This document shows positions 42,598 to 57,655 of a stretch of DNA of 64,000 nucleotides, piece after piece. This DNA comes from Candidatus Kuenenia stuttgartensis (GTDB taxonomy: Bacteria > Planctomycetota > Planctomycetia > Pirellulales > UBA1268): the NCBI GenBank assembly GCA_945870505.1, contig CAMBSN010000003.1, forward strand, positions 1 to 64,000, given 5' to 3'. Both the position numbers and the translations under genes were made by a program. The notes beneath the pieces were generated by a model. That model did no database searches. It had not been told where the DNA came from and was given only the letters and a program-made list of their open reading frames with translations. Each line of letters begins with the position of its first letter. Positions within the stretch are counted from its first letter, which is position 1.

Positions 42598-43743
42598 TCA
42601 CCGATCCGGCGGCTTCACGCAGCGGAAGCCGCAGTGGTTTGTCGCACTCGACACCTCCCCCTTGCCACGGGTGCCGACGATGTAGCGGGAACAGTACTGG
42701 TCACTGCACAGGAACGATCCACCCCGCTGGATCCGCTTCGCCTGCCCAGGCTCCGCCGGATCATGGCTGTCGGTCGGTCCGCGCGGGTTGAGCGCGACGC
42801 CCTCCGCGGCATCCCCGGCATACGTATCCGGGCGATACCAGTCGCTGCACCATTCCCAGACGTTCCCCGACATGTCGTGGAGTCCGTAGGCGTTGGCGGG
42901 GTAGCGGCCCACCGGTGCGATGCCCGGGAAACCATCGTCTGCGGTGTTCTCTCCCGGAAATCGCCCCTGCCAGATGTTGGCCATCCAGCGGCCGCCGGGC
43001 TTGAACTCGTTGCCCCACGGATAGGTCGCACCGGCAAGCCCCCCACGCGATGCACACTCCCATTCCGCCTCCGTGGGAAGCCGCTTGCCGGCCCACGCCG
43101 CGTAGGCTTCCGCGTCCTCGAAGGCAACGTGAACCACCGGTTGGTCGCCCTTGCCCTCGAGGTCGCTGTCGGGGCCCTCCGGATGCTTCCAGCAGGCGCT
43201 GGGGACATAGGCCCACCAGCGGAGGTGCGCTGTTCCGGTGGCATCCCTCAGCGGCACATCCGCGGCCGGCGGCGTGAACACGATCGATCCGGCGACGAGA
43301 TTCTCCGGCAGAGCGCCGGGGAAGTCCTCGGCCCGCGGTGGCCGCTCCGCCACGGTCACGTACCCGGTCGCCTTCACGAACTTTGCGAACTGATCGTTGG
43401 TGACCTCGTGCACGTCCATCCAGAAGCCATCCACCCCGACGCGATGCACCGGCCGGGCGTCGCGCATTGGATCAGTCCCACCGAACGGCACGCCACGGGG
43501 ATCGGAGCAGCCCATCGAGAACTCGCCGCCGGGCACCCAGACCATCCCTGGTGGTGACTGAGCCGACGCTTGACTCCCAGCAACGGTCGGCTGGAAGGGG
43601 CCTTGGGCCGTGGCGGTGTCGCGTCGCGGCCGGCCGGCCAGCCATACGCCCATGGCGAGGAGCAACGGCAGCAGCCAGATCGACCGTCCCCACGCTCCGC
43701 GATGCTTCGTCGGCTGCCGTTGTTTCACTCGTGCAGCAGTCAT
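42598..43743 (-). CDS. formylglycine-generating enzyme (sulfatase-modifying factor)
   Basis: A 381-residue exported protein (signal or anchor IWLLPLLLAMGVWLAG). The SUMF1 fold is clear: GMVWVPGGEFSMGCSDP, FWMDVHEVTNDQFAKFV, LPTEAEWECASRGG, YPWGNE, NAYGLHDMSGNVWEWCSDWY and RGGSFLC. The catalytic pair C346 and C351 (GGSFLCSDQYC) and the GFRCV end are intact, as in true copper-dependent FGEs. It should oxidise a sulfatase cysteine to formylglycine. No sulfatase gene is in the window. The next gene starts in a 4-base overlap, so they share an operon. The preceding FGG domain family is widespread; the intact Cys pair argues for real FGE activity. Confidence 0.9.
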   Translation of the reverse strand: MTAARVKQRQPTKHRGAWGRSIWLLPLLLAMGVWLAGRPRRDTATAQGPFQPTVAGSQASAQSPPGMVWVPGGEFSMGCSDPRGVPFGGTDPMRDARPVHRVGVDGFWMDVHEVTNDQFAKFVKATGYVTVAERPPRAEDFPGALPENLVAGSIVFTPPAADVPLRDATGTAHLRWWAYVPSACWKHPEGPDSDLEGKGDQPVVHVAFEDAEAYAAWAGKRLPTEAEWECASRGGLAGATYPWGNEFKPGGRWMANIWQGRFPGENTADDGFPGIAPVGRYPANAYGLHDMSGNVWEWCSDWYRPDTYAGDAAEGVALNPRGPTDSHDPAEPGQAKRIQRGGSFLCSDQYCSRYIVGTRGKGEVSSATNHCGFRCVKPPDR

Positions 43744-44720
43744 GCCACCTTCCCTCGGAGGATTCGCTTGAGTTGCTGAGCGAGCGTTTCACGACGCGAG
43801 GCAGTCCACCAGCGGATGCAGTCACGACGGACCCGCTTCGCCGAGGCCGACTCCCGCCGGCTCGCGTCGAGGAGTGTCCGACGGGCGCGATCGTCCACTT
43901 GCCCCAGCGACCAGAGCCGGAGTCGCTCGGCAGCGGCCGCATGGTCGGTGACCTCGCCCAGCCGTGCCTGCAGTCGGCGGAGCGCACGAACGCAGGCAGT
44001 GACTTCCGCCGTCGGCGCCGCGGCGGTGAACAGTTCCAGCGAATACCGCAGCTTCTTCGTATGAACTCGCAGCCGGTGGATCCCGCGATCATCGTGGAGG
44101 GAATGGTCGAGGTGGGTGAGGAATCGCCTGACAAGCCGTCGCGACCGACGGCGGGCGAAGGAGACAACTGTCTCGGTCGTCGCCGCCGACTCGACAGCAA
44201 CGAGCAGCGCAGCGGCCTTGCCGTTCCAGTCGCGGGCTTGCAGGCTGGTGATCTCGTCCTCGAGGTCCCGTCGCGTCGGTGGCCGCTTCTTCGCCAGAAT
44301 CTCAGCCAGGTGCTTTCGGGCTACTCCACCGGCGGCGGATGACCGTGCCGCCGCTGCCGCCCGGCAACGCGTGGTGAGTACGTCGAGATCGCGGGCTTCT
44401 CCGGCCGCGCGGCGGATCCGGCGGAGCGACTTCTTAAACCAGCAACGCTGCCGCCGTGGCACGAACGACCGAAAGGCAGTGATGGCGGCAGCCGCACGAC
44501 GGGCGGAAATCCGGAGCCGATGCACGGCCTCCGCCCGCGGTTTTCCGGTGGCGACGGCAGCGATCGCTCGCGCAACGGCTCCAAGCCGCTGTCGAAGGAG
44601 CCGGCTGGCGACGTCCACGGCCGATGCTGCATGCGCCGCTCGAACGGTTCGCGACGCCATCAGAGAATTCACGAGCGGGTTGCACGGAACGGGGGCCGGC
44701 GTTCCGGCCCTCAGCGTCAC
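43740..44720 (-). CDS. CHAD domain protein
   Basis: A 326-residue protein very rich in Arg and Ala. The CHAD signature is VHRLRISARRAAAAITAFR (about 66-84), then a second conserved IHRLRVHTKKLRYSLELF near 217-234. CHAD domains form positively charged helical bundles that bind polyphosphate and often accompany CYTH phosphatases; no CYTH gene is seen here. It starts upstream of and overlaps the FGE gene by 4 bases (the CHAD gene is transcribed first). The exact start is uncertain (GTG at 44720 or ATG at 44660). Confidence 0.85.
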   Translation of the reverse strand: MTLRAGTPAPVPCNPLVNSLMASRTVRAAHAASAVDVASRLLRQRLGAVARAIAAVATGKPRAEAVHRLRISARRAAAAITAFRSFVPRRQRCWFKKSLRRIRRAAGEARDLDVLTTRCRAAAAARSSAAGGVARKHLAEILAKKRPPTRRDLEDEITSLQARDWNGKAAALLVAVESAATTETVVSFARRRSRRLVRRFLTHLDHSLHDDRGIHRLRVHTKKLRYSLELFTAAAPTAEVTACVRALRRLQARLGEVTDHAAAAERLRLWSLGQVDDRARRTLLDASRRESASAKRVRRDCIRWWTASRRETLAQQLKRILRGKVA

Positions 44721-44768
44721 TGTACGGGCGGTGCAGCGTGCATTCCAGCATCCACCCGCTGGAGCGGC

Positions 44769-45650
44769 TCAGCGGGCACCGACGGTCTGCGGCCCCGGCT
44801 GGGTCGCAGCGGAATCTGCCGGTGGACGCTTCGATACGACCACGTCGGAAACGAAGATTGTGCCCGCGCCCATTGCTCCCTCGCCCGTCCAAAGACGGCC
44901 CTTGACCTTGATCTCATCGCCTGTCGAGACGAGGTCGAGGCGGGCCGCGTCGATCGTCGCGATGGCATCCGCGTCGAGTTGCAGCGTGATCCTCCGCAGC
45001 TTGCCAGCATCCACGCGGAGCCCGACGAGGTTCTTTTGGACGCTGACGACAGTCCCGACGATCGTCTCCATGCGCTTCGGGCGAACGGCATCAGGAATGA
45101 AGCCCGCGGGCGGCGTGACGATCTCGAAGCTGGAAACTGGCTCGACAGCATACCCCTTGCCATCGACTTCCGCGCGGAGCCTGACGACCATTCCTGTCGT
45201 CAGGATGGACGCCGGCGCCCGCCCGCCGATTTGAAACCGGGTCACTCCGGCCGGGTGGAACTGGGCGATGAGCGGTTCGGCATGGCCCCCCGTGGCATCC
45301 GATTCGTCAAAGGCGACCATGCCGCCGGCGGCCTGGCCCACCACCGCTCGGACAACCCCCTTGAACTCAGCCTCGGGCAGTCGATCGATGACGAGTTGGT
45401 TCTCGGCGACGGGCACGGTAATCGCCTTGTTCGAACCGCGACACGCCCCCAAGTTCCAAAGCCGCTCGTAGCTCTGCTGGAGCTTCGCCGACTTGTAGAA
45501 CGTCCCCCAGTGGATCGTGCCGTCCGCTGCGAGTGGTGGCGGCGAATCCTGCGCGTCCGCGTACGGGTTGTACGGGGCGACTTGCCCGGGAGCAGCCGCC
45601 GCCCACACGGCAATGACCAACAGGGGAAGGCAGCAGAATCCGCGTGTCAT
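44769..45650 (-). CDS. secreted protein of unknown function
   Basis: A 293-residue protein with a signal peptide (FCCLPLLVIAVWAAAAPGQ). The mature part has an N-terminal segment (DGTIHWGTFYKSAKLQQSYERLW) and beta-rich strands with repeated OB-like phrasing (VVRAVVGQAAGG, ETIVGTVVSVQKNLVGLRVDAG, DEIKVKGRLW). No metal site or catalytic motif is apparent. It stands 117 bases upstream of the CHAD gene and may or may not share its transcript. Function unknown. Confidence 0.7.
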   Translation of the reverse strand: MTRGFCCLPLLVIAVWAAAAPGQVAPYNPYADAQDSPPPLAADGTIHWGTFYKSAKLQQSYERLWNLGACRGSNKAITVPVAENQLVIDRLPEAEFKGVVRAVVGQAAGGMVAFDESDATGGHAEPLIAQFHPAGVTRFQIGGRAPASILTTGMVVRLRAEVDGKGYAVEPVSSFEIVTPPAGFIPDAVRPKRMETIVGTVVSVQKNLVGLRVDAGKLRRITLQLDADAIATIDAARLDLVSTGDEIKVKGRLWTGEGAMGAGTIFVSDVVVSKRPPADSAATQPGPQTVGAR

Positions 45651-45761
45651 GGAGTTGTCCTTGCGGGCAGCGACGTCCGCCCTGCTCTGACACTACTTCG
45701 GCACGGAAGCGACCGCAAAAAGCCTGGCGGCCCGGTCATGACGGCCGCACCAGATATGACG

Positions 45762-45799
45762 ACGGGCGTAGCCCGGCTTCCGCCGCAGGCCACGCCCGT
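45762..45799. terminator. GC-rich hairpin after rpoC
   Basis: ACGGGCGT and ACGCCCGT, extended by GCC/GGC, form a strong stem around a 14-base loop, 34 bases beyond the rpoC stop. There is no T run, so it may be a factor-dependent terminator, an RNA 3' end protector or a repeat. Confidence 0.45.
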
Positions 45800-45832
45800 A
45801 TGGTCAAAATCGGTCCGTCCCGTCAGCGTAGG

Positions 45833-50173
<4,341 letters not shown>

Positions 50174-50322
50174 GGGCGATTCTCCTGGGGCCTTTCGAGG
50201 CGACTGTTGATCAACCTTGTGCTGTCTTGCTGGAGGCTTGACTGTCGTGCGACTCCGGGAACCAAAGGCCCCAGAAGGCTTCTAAGCGGGCGAAGGCCAC
50301 GATGGCTTCCGCCCGCGCGAAC

Positions 50323-53300
50323 CTAGATCCGTCGCTTCTCCAACTGCATATTCAACGCCAAACCGCGAATCTCATTGGTCAGCACGTCGAAGCTGGCGGG
50401 CGTGCCGGCCTCGAGCGTGTTCTCACCCTTCACCATGCTCTCGTAGATCTTCGTGCGGCCCTCCACGTCGTCGCTCTTCACCGTGAGGAGCTCCTGGAGG
50501 ATGTAGGCCGCGCCGTAGGCCTCGAGCGCCCAGACTTCCATCTCGCCAAACCGCTGACCGCCAAACCGGGCCTTGCCCCCGAGCGGCTGCTGCGTGATGA
50601 GCGAGTAGGGCCCGGTCGACCGGGCGTGCACCTTGTCGTCGACGAGGTGGTGGAGCTTGAGCATGTAGATGTAGCCCACCGTCGTCTCCTGCTCGAGCGG
50701 TTCGCCAGTGCGTCCGTCGAATAGCTGCGCCTTGCCGTGCCGCGGCAGATTCGCGTCGTCGAGAACCTTGTTGATGTCCTCTTCGCTGGCTCCGTCGAAC
50801 ACCGGGGTGATCGCCTGGAAACCGAGAATCTTTCCGGCCCAGCCAAGGTGAGTCTCGAGGATCTGACCCACGTTCATGCGGCTCGGCACGCCCAGGGGAT
50901 TGAGCAGGATCTGCAGCGGCGTGCCATCGGCCAGGAAGGGCATCTCCTCCTTGGGGAGAATCTTCGCGATCACACCCTTGTTGCCGTGGCGGCCGGCCAT
51001 CTTGTCACCCACGGAAATGACCCGCTTGGCAGCCACATAGACCTTCACCATCTGGAGCACGCCCGGACGGAGTTCGTCGCCCCGCTTCATGCTGTTGAGG
51101 CGGCGCTCCTTGCCGTCGATCGCTTCCTCAACCGCTGGCCACATCGTCTTGATGATCTTGTCGACGTCGGCCTTGCGTTGAGGCGAGCGGACATCGAATT
51201 CGTCCGGCTTGAACGCTGCGGCCCGCTCCGCCACGACCTTGTGGTCCTGGTTCCGCACGAGCGGGCTGCCGTCGTCGGCAGTCAGGGGCTTCTGGAGCAC
51301 CTTTTCCATCTCGGCAACCATCGCCCCGAAGGTCTCGGCGATCCGCAGATTGCCCTCGCTCTCGGCCTCCTTGAGCTGCTTCTGAAACTCCCGCCGCTCG
51401 TCCTCGGAAAGGCTCATCTGTCGCGAGAACTTTTCCGTGGCGGTGACGATGCCCTCAACGCCCGACGGCACCTCCAGCGAGTCGTTCTTCACGTCCTCGC
51501 CGGCACGGCCGAAGATGGCATGGAGCAACTTCTCTTCCGGCGTGAGTTCTGTCTTGCTCTTGGGGGAGACCTTCCCGACGAGGATGTCGCCGGGGCGGAC
51601 GTAGGTGCCGATGCGGACGATCCCGGTCTCGTCGAGGTTGTGCAGGGCCCGCTCGCCGACATTGGGGATGTCTCGGGTGAACTCCTCGCGGCCCAACTTC
51701 GTGTCGCGGATCTCGATGTCGTATTCCTCGATGTGGATCGAGGTGTAGACGTCATCCTCCACCAACTCTTCGCTGATGATGATCGCGTCTTCGAAGTTGA
51801 AGCCGTCCCACGCGATGAAGCCCACGAGCACATTACGACCAAGGGCGAGCTCGCCCTTGTACGTTGCAGCGCCGTCGGCAAGCACCTCGCCCTTCTCGAC
51901 CTTCTGGCCAAGTTGCACGATCGGCTTTTGGTTCTGGCAGGTCCGCTCGTTGAGGCCAACGTACTTCCGCAAATGATAAACGTCCGGGGCAGCGCCACTC
52001 GGGGGCGAGACCTCGATCGTCTCGGCGTCGACGTAGGTGACGGTGCCCTTCTTCGCGGCCCGCACCAGCAGGCCGGAGTTGGTGGCCACATCGCGCTCCA
52101 TGCCCGTCGCCACCACCGGCGGCTCCGTGACGAGCAGCGGCACAGCCTGTCGCTGCATGTTGGAACCCATAAGGGCGCGGTTGGCGTCGTCGTGCTCGAG
52201 AAAGGGAATCAGACCGGCCGACACGCCAACCATCTGGCTCGGAGCGACGTCGATGTACTCAATGTCCTCAGCGGGCACGAGCACAAAGTCGCCCTTGTAA
52301 CGGGCGATGACCGTGTCGCCAACGATCTTGCCGTCGACCACGGTCGCATCGGCCGGAGCAAGATGGGCGTCGTGCTCCTCGTCGGCCCGCAACCAGACGA
52401 CGTCATCCGTCAGCTTCGACTTCGACACCTTCCGGTAGGGGGTAACAAGAAACCCGTAGGAGTCAACGCCGGAGTAAATCGCCAGGCTGGAAATGAGGCC
52501 GATATTCGTGCCTTCCGGCGTCTCGATCGGGCAGATCCGGCCATAGTGCGAGATGTGCACGTCGCGGACTTCGAACCCGGCCCGCTTGCGGTTGAGGCCG
52601 CCTGGTCCGAGCGCGGAGAGCCGCCGCTCGTGCGCGAGCATGGAGAGCGGGTTGGTTTGATCGACCACCTGCGAGAGCTCGCCGCGGCCGAAGAAATACT
52701 CGATCGCAGCCGAGATGCTCTTGGGATTAATGAGGGTTCGCGGCGACATCTCCGCGACGTCCTTGAGGCTCATCCGCTCCTGCACGGTGCGGCGGAGCTT
52801 GAGAAAGCCCTTGCGGAGTTCATCGCTGGCGAGTTCATCGATCGTCCGCAGCCGGCGGTTTCCGAGGTGGTCGATATCGTCGACCTCAACCTCACCCTCG
52901 CCCTCACTGAGCTGCAGCATGTAGCGGATCGCGGCGATCATGTCCTCCGCCCGCAGCGTCATCTCCGTCTCGGGCACGTCGAGCCCGAGCTTGCGGTTGA
53001 TGCGGAAGCGGCCGACACGGCCAAGGCGATAACGGTTGGTGTCCTTGAACTTCTCGTCGAACAGCGCCCTCGCCTTGTCGAACGCCGGCGGATTGCCCGG
53101 CCGCAGCCGCTGGTAGATGCGGATCAACGCATCTTCATGGCTCGGCGCGACCCCGGTCCGCCGCTTCGACTCGTCGGCATCCTCGCGGAGGCTGTTGACG
53201 ATCAGCGGGACCTTCTGCTCGAGCATCACCTCGACACCCTTCAGACCCGAGGTGCAGATCAACTCGGCCTGATCGTGAGTGACTTTGCAGCCGGCGTCGA

Positions 53301-54078
53301 CGATGATTTCACCGGCCCGCTCGCTCCCCTTCGGATAGACGATGTCATCGACGGCGATCTTGCCCTCGATCTTGGCGACGTATCGGCTACCCTCCGTCTT
53401 CACCTTTTCGGTCGTGTAGAAGAGCTTCAGAATCTCGGCGTCGGAGGTGTACTTGGGGTCCATCGCCCGCAGGAGCGTGAGCGCCGAGAACTTGCCACTC
53501 TGGTCGATCCGCACTTGAAGCGTGTCCTTCTTCGACACGTTCAGCTCGATCCAGCTACCCCGCTCAGGAATGATGCGGCAGTTATGGGTTTTGCGATCGC
53601 TCGATTCGGTGTCGGCGACAAAGTCAATGCCGGGTGAGCGGTGCAGCTGACTGACCACCACGCGCTCAGCACCATTGATGATGAACTCGCCGCCCCCGAG
53701 CATGATCGGGACGTCACCAAGATAGACCTCTTCCTCAATCGGCTGCTCGCGAGTGAGCCGCAGCCAGACGCGGAGCGGACGACCGTAGGTGAGCCGCAAC
53801 TGGCGGCATTCATCGGGGCTATACCGCGGCTTGCCGAGCTCGTATCGCAGGTACTCGAGTTTCACCGTGCGGTCATAACTCTCGATCGGGAAGATCTCCC
53901 GGAGCACGCCCTCGATGCCCTCGTCCTTGCGCTTGGAGGCAGGCACGCCATACTGCAGAAACTTGTCGTAGAAACGTGTCTGGATCTCGGTGAGGTCTGG
54001 AATGAGATGACTGACGCGACGGCTGCCGAAGTGGCGAACTTCACTGGGCTGGAGACGGCGGACGGCGCGGGTTGCCAT
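50323..54078 (-). CDS. rpoB: RNA polymerase beta subunit
   Basis: A 1251-residue core subunit from the ATG at 54078 (GAGGAG about 10 nt upstream); the longer open frame has unlikely composition. It begins [19 protein letters not shown] and has the RpoB landmarks: the rifampicin pocket [28 protein letters not shown] and [21 protein letters not shown], then [15 protein letters not shown] (the family's Asp/Glu site), [27 protein letters not shown] and the C-terminal [24 protein letters not shown]. The region is read in the order rplL, rpoB, rpoC as in most bacteria. Confidence 0.99.
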   Translation of the reverse strand: MATRAVRRLQPSEVRHFGSRRVSHLIPDLTEIQTRFYDKFLQYGVPASKRKDEGIEGVLREIFPIESYDRTVKLEYLRYELGKPRYSPDECRQLRLTYGRPLRVWLRLTREQPIEEEVYLGDVPIMLGGGEFIINGAERVVVSQLHRSPGIDFVADTESSDRKTHNCRIIPERGSWIELNVSKKDTLQVRIDQSGKFSALTLLRAMDPKYTSDAEILKLFYTTEKVKTEGSRYVAKIEGKIAVDDIVYPKGSERAGEIIVDAGCKVTHDQAELICTSGLKGVEVMLEQKVPLIVNSLREDADESKRRTGVAPSHEDALIRIYQRLRPGNPPAFDKARALFDEKFKDTNRYRLGRVGRFRINRKLGLDVPETEMTLRAEDMIAAIRYMLQLSEGEGEVEVDDIDHLGNRRLRTIDELASDELRKGFLKLRRTVQERMSLKDVAEMSPRTLINPKSISAAIEYFFGRGELSQVVDQTNPLSMLAHERRLSALGPGGLNRKRAGFEVRDVHISHYGRICPIETPEGTNIGLISSLAIYSGVDSYGFLVTPYRKVSKSKLTDDVVWLRADEEHDAHLAPADATVVDGKIVGDTVIARYKGDFVLVPAEDIEYIDVAPSQMVGVSAGLIPFLEHDDANRALMGSNMQRQAVPLLVTEPPVVATGMERDVATNSGLLVRAAKKGTVTYVDAETIEVSPPSGAAPDVYHLRKYVGLNERTCQNQKPIVQLGQKVEKGEVLADGAATYKGELALGRNVLVGFIAWDGFNFEDAIIISEELVEDDVYTSIHIEEYDIEIRDTKLGREEFTRDIPNVGERALHNLDETGIVRIGTYVRPGDILVGKVSPKSKTELTPEEKLLHAIFGRAGEDVKNDSLEVPSGVEGIVTATEKFSRQMSLSEDERREFQKQLKEAESEGNLRIAETFGAMVAEMEKVLQKPLTADDGSPLVRNQDHKVVAERAAAFKPDEFDVRSPQRKADVDKIIKTMWPAVEEAIDGKERRLNSMKRGDELRPGVLQMVKVYVAAKRVISVGDKMAGRHGNKGVIAKILPKEEMPFLADGTPLQILLNPLGVPSRMNVGQILETHLGWAGKILGFQAITPVFDGASEEDINKVLDDANLPRHGKAQLFDGRTGEPLEQETTVGYIYMLKLHHLVDDKVHARSTGPYSLITQQPLGGKARFGGQRFGEMEVWALEAYGAAYILQELLTVKSDDVEGRTKIYESMVKGENTLEAGTPASFDVLTNEIRGLALNMQLEKRRI

Positions 54079-54393
54079 TGACAGAAAACTCCTCGGGATG
54101 GTCTCGTGCGGCCGCGAACGGGTCGCGTTCCGTTCAGGGCACTGTCGAGTCAGGGCACTGTCGTGAATCGAAGCCGCCGCACTGCGACGGACCATCGACT
54201 CACCGTCGAGTCGACGAATCCTCCGATGGCGCGCAGGCCTCGGCGGACACAGCGACCTTCAGAGCCGGCTAAATACTCAGGAACAAATGGGGAGCTAGGC
54301 AGGATCGGCAGGGACGGGCAAGCAAACGCAAATACTATACCATTTGGCGATAAGGAGCAAACCTCCCAACACCAAACGGGGTTTTTCACGCGT
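54079..54393 (-). promoter_or_regulatory. rplL-rpoB intergenic region with candidate promoter
   Basis: A gene-free gap of 315 bases before rpoB. On the minus strand the best -10-like word is TATAGT (54334-54339), with only a weak -35 (TTTGC-type) about 17 bases before it. It lies in the only AT-rich patch of the gap and about 255 bases before the rpoB start. Part of the rpoBC transcript may begin here rather than at the far tRNA promoter; read-through from rplL is also expected. Confidence 0.35.
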
Positions 54394-54819
54394 TTACTTG
54401 ATCGCGACCTTGGCGCCGGCCTCTTCCAGTTCCTTCTTCAGCTTCTCGGCGTCGGCCTTCGAGATGCCTTCCTTCACCTTGGAAGGGGCGCCTTCGACCG
54501 TGTCTTTGGCCTCCTTGAGACCTAGGCCAGTCGCAGCACGCACCACCTTGATGACGCCGATCTTGTTGTCGCCGAACGCCTCGAGAATGACGTCGAACTC
54601 GGTCTTCTCGACGGCAGCTTCAGCCCCGGCACCGCCGGCAGCGCCACCGGCACCAGGAGCAGCCATCATGACCGCGCCGCCAGCCGCCGGCTTGATGCCG
54701 TGAACTTCGTCGAGGTAATCGGACAACTCCTTCGCTGCCTTCAGGGTGAGGCCGACGATCTTGTCGCCGAGGTCCTTCGTGTCCTTCGAGAATTCACGCG
54801 TCGCTTCAGCCGTTGCCAT
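54394..54819 (-). CDS. rplL: ribosomal protein bL12 (L7/L12)
   Basis: A 141-residue stalk protein from the ATG at 54819 (AGGACC upstream). The N-terminal dimerisation domain (about 1-45) is followed by an Ala/Gly-rich hinge ([19 protein letters not shown]) and the C-terminal factor-binding domain: [42 protein letters not shown]. It recruits EF-Tu and EF-G on the large subunit. The order rplJ-rplL-rpoB is kept. Confidence 0.98.
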   Translation of the reverse strand: MATAEATREFSKDTKDLGDKIVGLTLKAAKELSDYLDEVHGIKPAAGGAVMMAAPGAGGAAGGAGAEAAVEKTEFDVILEAFGDNKIGVIKVVRAATGLGLKEAKDTVEGAPSKVKEGISKADAEKLKKELEEAGAKVAIK

Positions 54820-55014
54820 CGCTCGAGGTCCTTTCAGTTCAAAAATCGCGGTATCGCCGGACGATCCGGTGACCGCTGGATGTGGTGAAAAATGCCGAAT
54901 GTGGGGTGTCGTACCGTCGGTCCAAACTACCGTGGGCCCGGCAGCCGAGCCCTTTGTCATACCATGGGAAATCGTGGAGTGAAGCCCGTCCCAAAAATCT
55001 CGGGGCGAACCGGG

Positions 55015-55566
55015 TCAGGAAGCAGCCGCCTCCCCGCCACTAGCCTTTTCCAGGTCTTCGACCCGTGACTTGAGCTGGCCCGCCAGAGTGCCGCCAGCCG
55101 ACAGAATCTGTCCGGAAAGCGTGCCGCCGAGCGAGCTAATCTGCCCAGAGAGGATCGAGAGCTGCTCCGACCGCGTGGGCCACTTGGCAACTCGCTTGAC
55201 GTCTCCGGCATCGAGCTTTGCCCCATCGAGGGCTCCGCCACGGCACTCGAAGCCTTCGAAATCCTTCACTCCCTGGAGGCGGTCGAGTTCCTTCGCCAGA
55301 TCGACGACATCCTCGCCACCCCAGGCGATCGCCAGCATTCCCTCAGCCCGGTCAAAGGCCGGCGCGAGCGGCGTCCCCTCCATCGCTCGACGGGCGAGGC
55401 TGTTCTTCACGAGTTGCAGGCTGATTCGCTTCTTGCGAAGCGATTGCCGCAGTTGCGTGGTCTTTTGGGCATCGAGCTTCCCGAGGCTGACAACGATGAC
55501 GTCGCCAACTCCCGTGAGGCGGCCCTTGAGATCGTCGACCAGCATGTCCTTGATGGCTTTGCTCAT
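55015..55566 (-). CDS. rplJ: ribosomal protein uL10
   Basis: A 183-residue stalk base protein that anchors L7/L12 dimers to the ribosome. It has the L10 pattern: KAIKDMLVDDLKGRL, DVIVVSLGKLDAQKTTQLRQSLRKK, LVKNSLARRAMEG and FEGFECRGGALDGAKLDAGDVKRVAKWPTRSEQLSILSGQI. The C-terminal Gly/Ser/Leu-rich helix carries repeated SGQILSAGGTLAGQL words, which bind L12 dimers. It precedes rplL by 195 bases. Confidence 0.97.
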   Translation of the reverse strand: MSKAIKDMLVDDLKGRLTGVGDVIVVSLGKLDAQKTTQLRQSLRKKRISLQLVKNSLARRAMEGTPLAPAFDRAEGMLAIAWGGEDVVDLAKELDRLQGVKDFEGFECRGGALDGAKLDAGDVKRVAKWPTRSEQLSILSGQISSLGGTLSGQILSAGGTLAGQLKSRVEDLEKASGGEAAAS

Positions 55567-55613
55567 GGCAAACGGAATCCGGTGAAACGTGGAAGTGAAA
55601 GGTGAGGAGACTG

Positions 55614-56294
55614 TCAGACGGCGACCATCACGCCGGGCGTCATCGTGCCCGAAATCGAGATGCTCTTGAGGTACTGGCCGCGAACGCTCGACGGCTGCAT
55701 GCCGACGATGTGGTCGACGAAAGCACGAATGTTGTCGACGAGTTTGGTGGCGTCGAAGCTCGCCTTGCCGACGACGGCATGCACGATGCCCGTGGGATCG
55801 TTGCGGAACTCGACCTTACCAGCCTTGTACTCGCTCACCGTCTTCTTGATATCGGCGGTCACGGTCCCGGCGCGGGGGCTCGGCATCAGTCCTCGGGGGC
55901 CGAGCACCTTTCCGAGCGGGCCCACCAGGCCCATCATGTCGGGGGCGGCGATGCAGACGTCGAAGTCCGTCCAGCCTTCCTTGATCTTCTTGGCGAGGTC
56001 GTCGGCGCCAACTTCCTCGGCACCGGCGGCTTTCGCGTCATCGGCAAGGTTGCCCTTGGCGAAGACCACGACCCGCTTTGACTTCCCGATACCGTGGGGA
56101 AGCACGATCGAACCGCGGATGATCTGGTCAGCCTGCTTCGGATCAATGCCGAGCCGCAGATGGATTTCAACGGTCTGGTCGAACTTGGTCGGAGGAAACT
56201 TCTTGAGCACGGCGACTGCCTCCGCCACCGGGATGGCGTCGTCGGTCTTCGGCTTCACGGCGAGCATTGCCCGCATGCGCTTGTTCGTGGCCAC
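55614..56294 (-). CDS. rplA: ribosomal protein uL1
   Basis: A 226-residue protein from the GTG at 56294 (GAGG about 7 nt upstream), which gives [11 protein letters not shown]. The L1 core is clear: [31 protein letters not shown], then [22 protein letters not shown] and [27 protein letters not shown]1 forms the mobile stalk at the E site and represses its own operon by binding mRNA in several bacteria. It lies 47 bases before rplJ and 61 after rplK. Confidence 0.98.
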   Translation of the reverse strand: MATNKRMRAMLAVKPKTDDAIPVAEAVAVLKKFPPTKFDQTVEIHLRLGIDPKQADQIIRGSIVLPHGIGKSKRVVVFAKGNLADDAKAAGAEEVGADDLAKKIKEGWTDFDVCIAAPDMMGLVGPLGKVLGPRGLMPSPRAGTVTADIKKTVSEYKAGKVEFRNDPTGIVHAVVGKASFDATKLVDNIRAFVDHIVGMQPSSVRGQYLKSISISGTMTPGVMVAV

Positions 56295-56355
56295 TATGAT
56301 CCTCGAATCTCGATTGGGGTGAACTGGTGTGAGTACGTGGATGGAAGCGAAGGCG

Positions 56356-56781
56356 TCAGCCCTCGACGACGATGCCCATGCTGCGGGCCGTGCCCTCGAC
56401 CATGCGGCGGGCATGCTCGCCATCGCGGGCGTTGAGGTCTGCCCCCTTTAGCCGGACGATATCATCGAGTTGGGCCTTCGTCACCTTGCCGACCTTGTCT
56501 TTGTTGGGCACGCCCGAACCCTTCGCCAGGCCAGCGGCCTTCTTGAGGAGCGCGGCGGCAGGAGGGCTCTTGGTGATGAACTCGAATGAGCGGTCGTTGT
56601 AGACCGTCACCACCACCGGGATCGGCATGCCGGCCGCCTCTCGGGTGCGGTCGTTGAACTGCTGCACGAACTGGCCGAGGTTAATTCCAAACCGACCGAG
56701 CGAGGTGCCCACTGGGGGCGCCGGGGTCGCCTGGCCACCAGGAACCTGAAACTTTGCCTGACCAACAACCTGCTTCGCCAT
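56356..56781 (-). CDS. rplK: ribosomal protein uL11
   Basis: A 141-residue protein of the GTPase-associated centre. The Pro-rich N-domain ([24 protein letters not shown]) and the C-domain ([35 protein letters not shown]) match the family at full length. It binds 23S rRNA helices 43-44 and contacts elongation factors. It follows nusG by 106 bases. Confidence 0.98.
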   Translation of the reverse strand: MAKQVVGQAKFQVPGGQATPAPPVGTSLGRFGINLGQFVQQFNDRTREAAGMPIPVVVTVYNDRSFEFITKSPPAAALLKKAAGLAKGSGVPNKDKVGKVTKAQLDDIVRLKGADLNARDGEHARRMVEGTARSMGIVVEG

Positions 56782-56887
56782 CTCGTCGACCTTTCTTCGT
56801 CAGCCGTCCGTTGATTCCGATCACCCAGTTCCGATTCACTGGCCCGTCGCGGGCCCGACTCTACTCTCGAACCGCACCGCGTGCCGC

Positions 56888-57613
56888 TCACACCGACTCG
56901 ATTTGCCAGTATTCAATATCGACCGGCGTTGATCGGCCGAAGATGCTGAGCATCACCGTCACGCGGCCGTTCGCCTCGTCGATCTGCTCGACCTCGCCTT
57001 CGAAGTTCTCGAAGGTGCCCTCGTTGATCTTCACGCGGTCGCCCTTCTTGAAGGTGATCTTCAGGCGAGGCTGGTCGTCGGTCTTCTCCTCGCTCTTGTT
57101 GAGGAGTTTGGCGACATCCTGGGGAAGCATGGGGCTGGGACGACCGGCCGATCCGGTGAAGTCTCCGATGCCCCCGGTCTCCCGGACCAGGTACCACGTC
57201 TCGTCGTTCAAGATCATGTTCACCAGGATGTATCCCGGATAGAGCTTGCGAGAAACGACGCGTTTTTTGCCCCCTTTGAACTCGGTGACCTGCTCCTTCG
57301 GCACGATCACTTCGCCGAACCACTTGTCCATGCCTTGCATGGAGATGCGGCGGAGGAGGGTTTCGCGGATCGAGTCTTCCCGGTTGCTCTGCACCTTGAG
57401 GATGTACCAGTGTCGTTCGCCCACCACGGGCGAGTCGTCGTCGGCCGCGAGCTCGATCGGCTTGGCGTTTTCGTCGCCGGCAAACGGGTCTGCGACCTCA
57501 GCGGGAGTGCCGTCATCCTCGACGTCGTCAACGGCGGGCGCGTCAACCGACGCAACCACCTCGTCGGCGGGCAGCTTCTCGTGCTCGTTCGTCGCGTCGT
57601 CGGTCATGGCCAT
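56888..57613 (-). CDS. nusG: transcription elongation/antitermination factor NusG
   Basis: A 241-residue protein. An acidic leader of about 65 residues precedes the NGN domain (RHWYILKVQSNREDSIRETLLRRI, then SRKLYPGYILVNMILNDETWYLVRETGGIGDFTG). The C-terminal KOW domain (FKKGDRVKINEGTFENFEGEVEQIDEANGRVTVML) completes it. NusG binds RNA polymerase and links it to Rho or the ribosome. The extra acidic N-terminus is unusual compared with short NusG proteins. The start is ATG at 57613 or 57607. It follows secE. Confidence 0.97.
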   Translation of the reverse strand: MAMTDDATNEHEKLPADEVVASVDAPAVDDVEDDGTPAEVADPFAGDENAKPIELAADDDSPVVGERHWYILKVQSNREDSIRETLLRRISMQGMDKWFGEVIVPKEQVTEFKGGKKRVVSRKLYPGYILVNMILNDETWYLVRETGGIGDFTGSAGRPSPMLPQDVAKLLNKSEEKTDDQPRLKITFKKGDRVKINEGTFENFEGEVEQIDEANGRVTVMLSIFGRSTPVDIEYWQIESV

Positions 57614-57655
57614 CGGTCCGGCGTGTGGTGAAAAGATGAAGGAGTGGGGGAACGA

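Noticed and set aside
50737-53637. 966-residue plus-strand frame opposite rpoB
   Set aside because: It is an antisense shadow of rpoB, made of His/Arg/Asp-rich text typical of reversed high-GC coding sequence.
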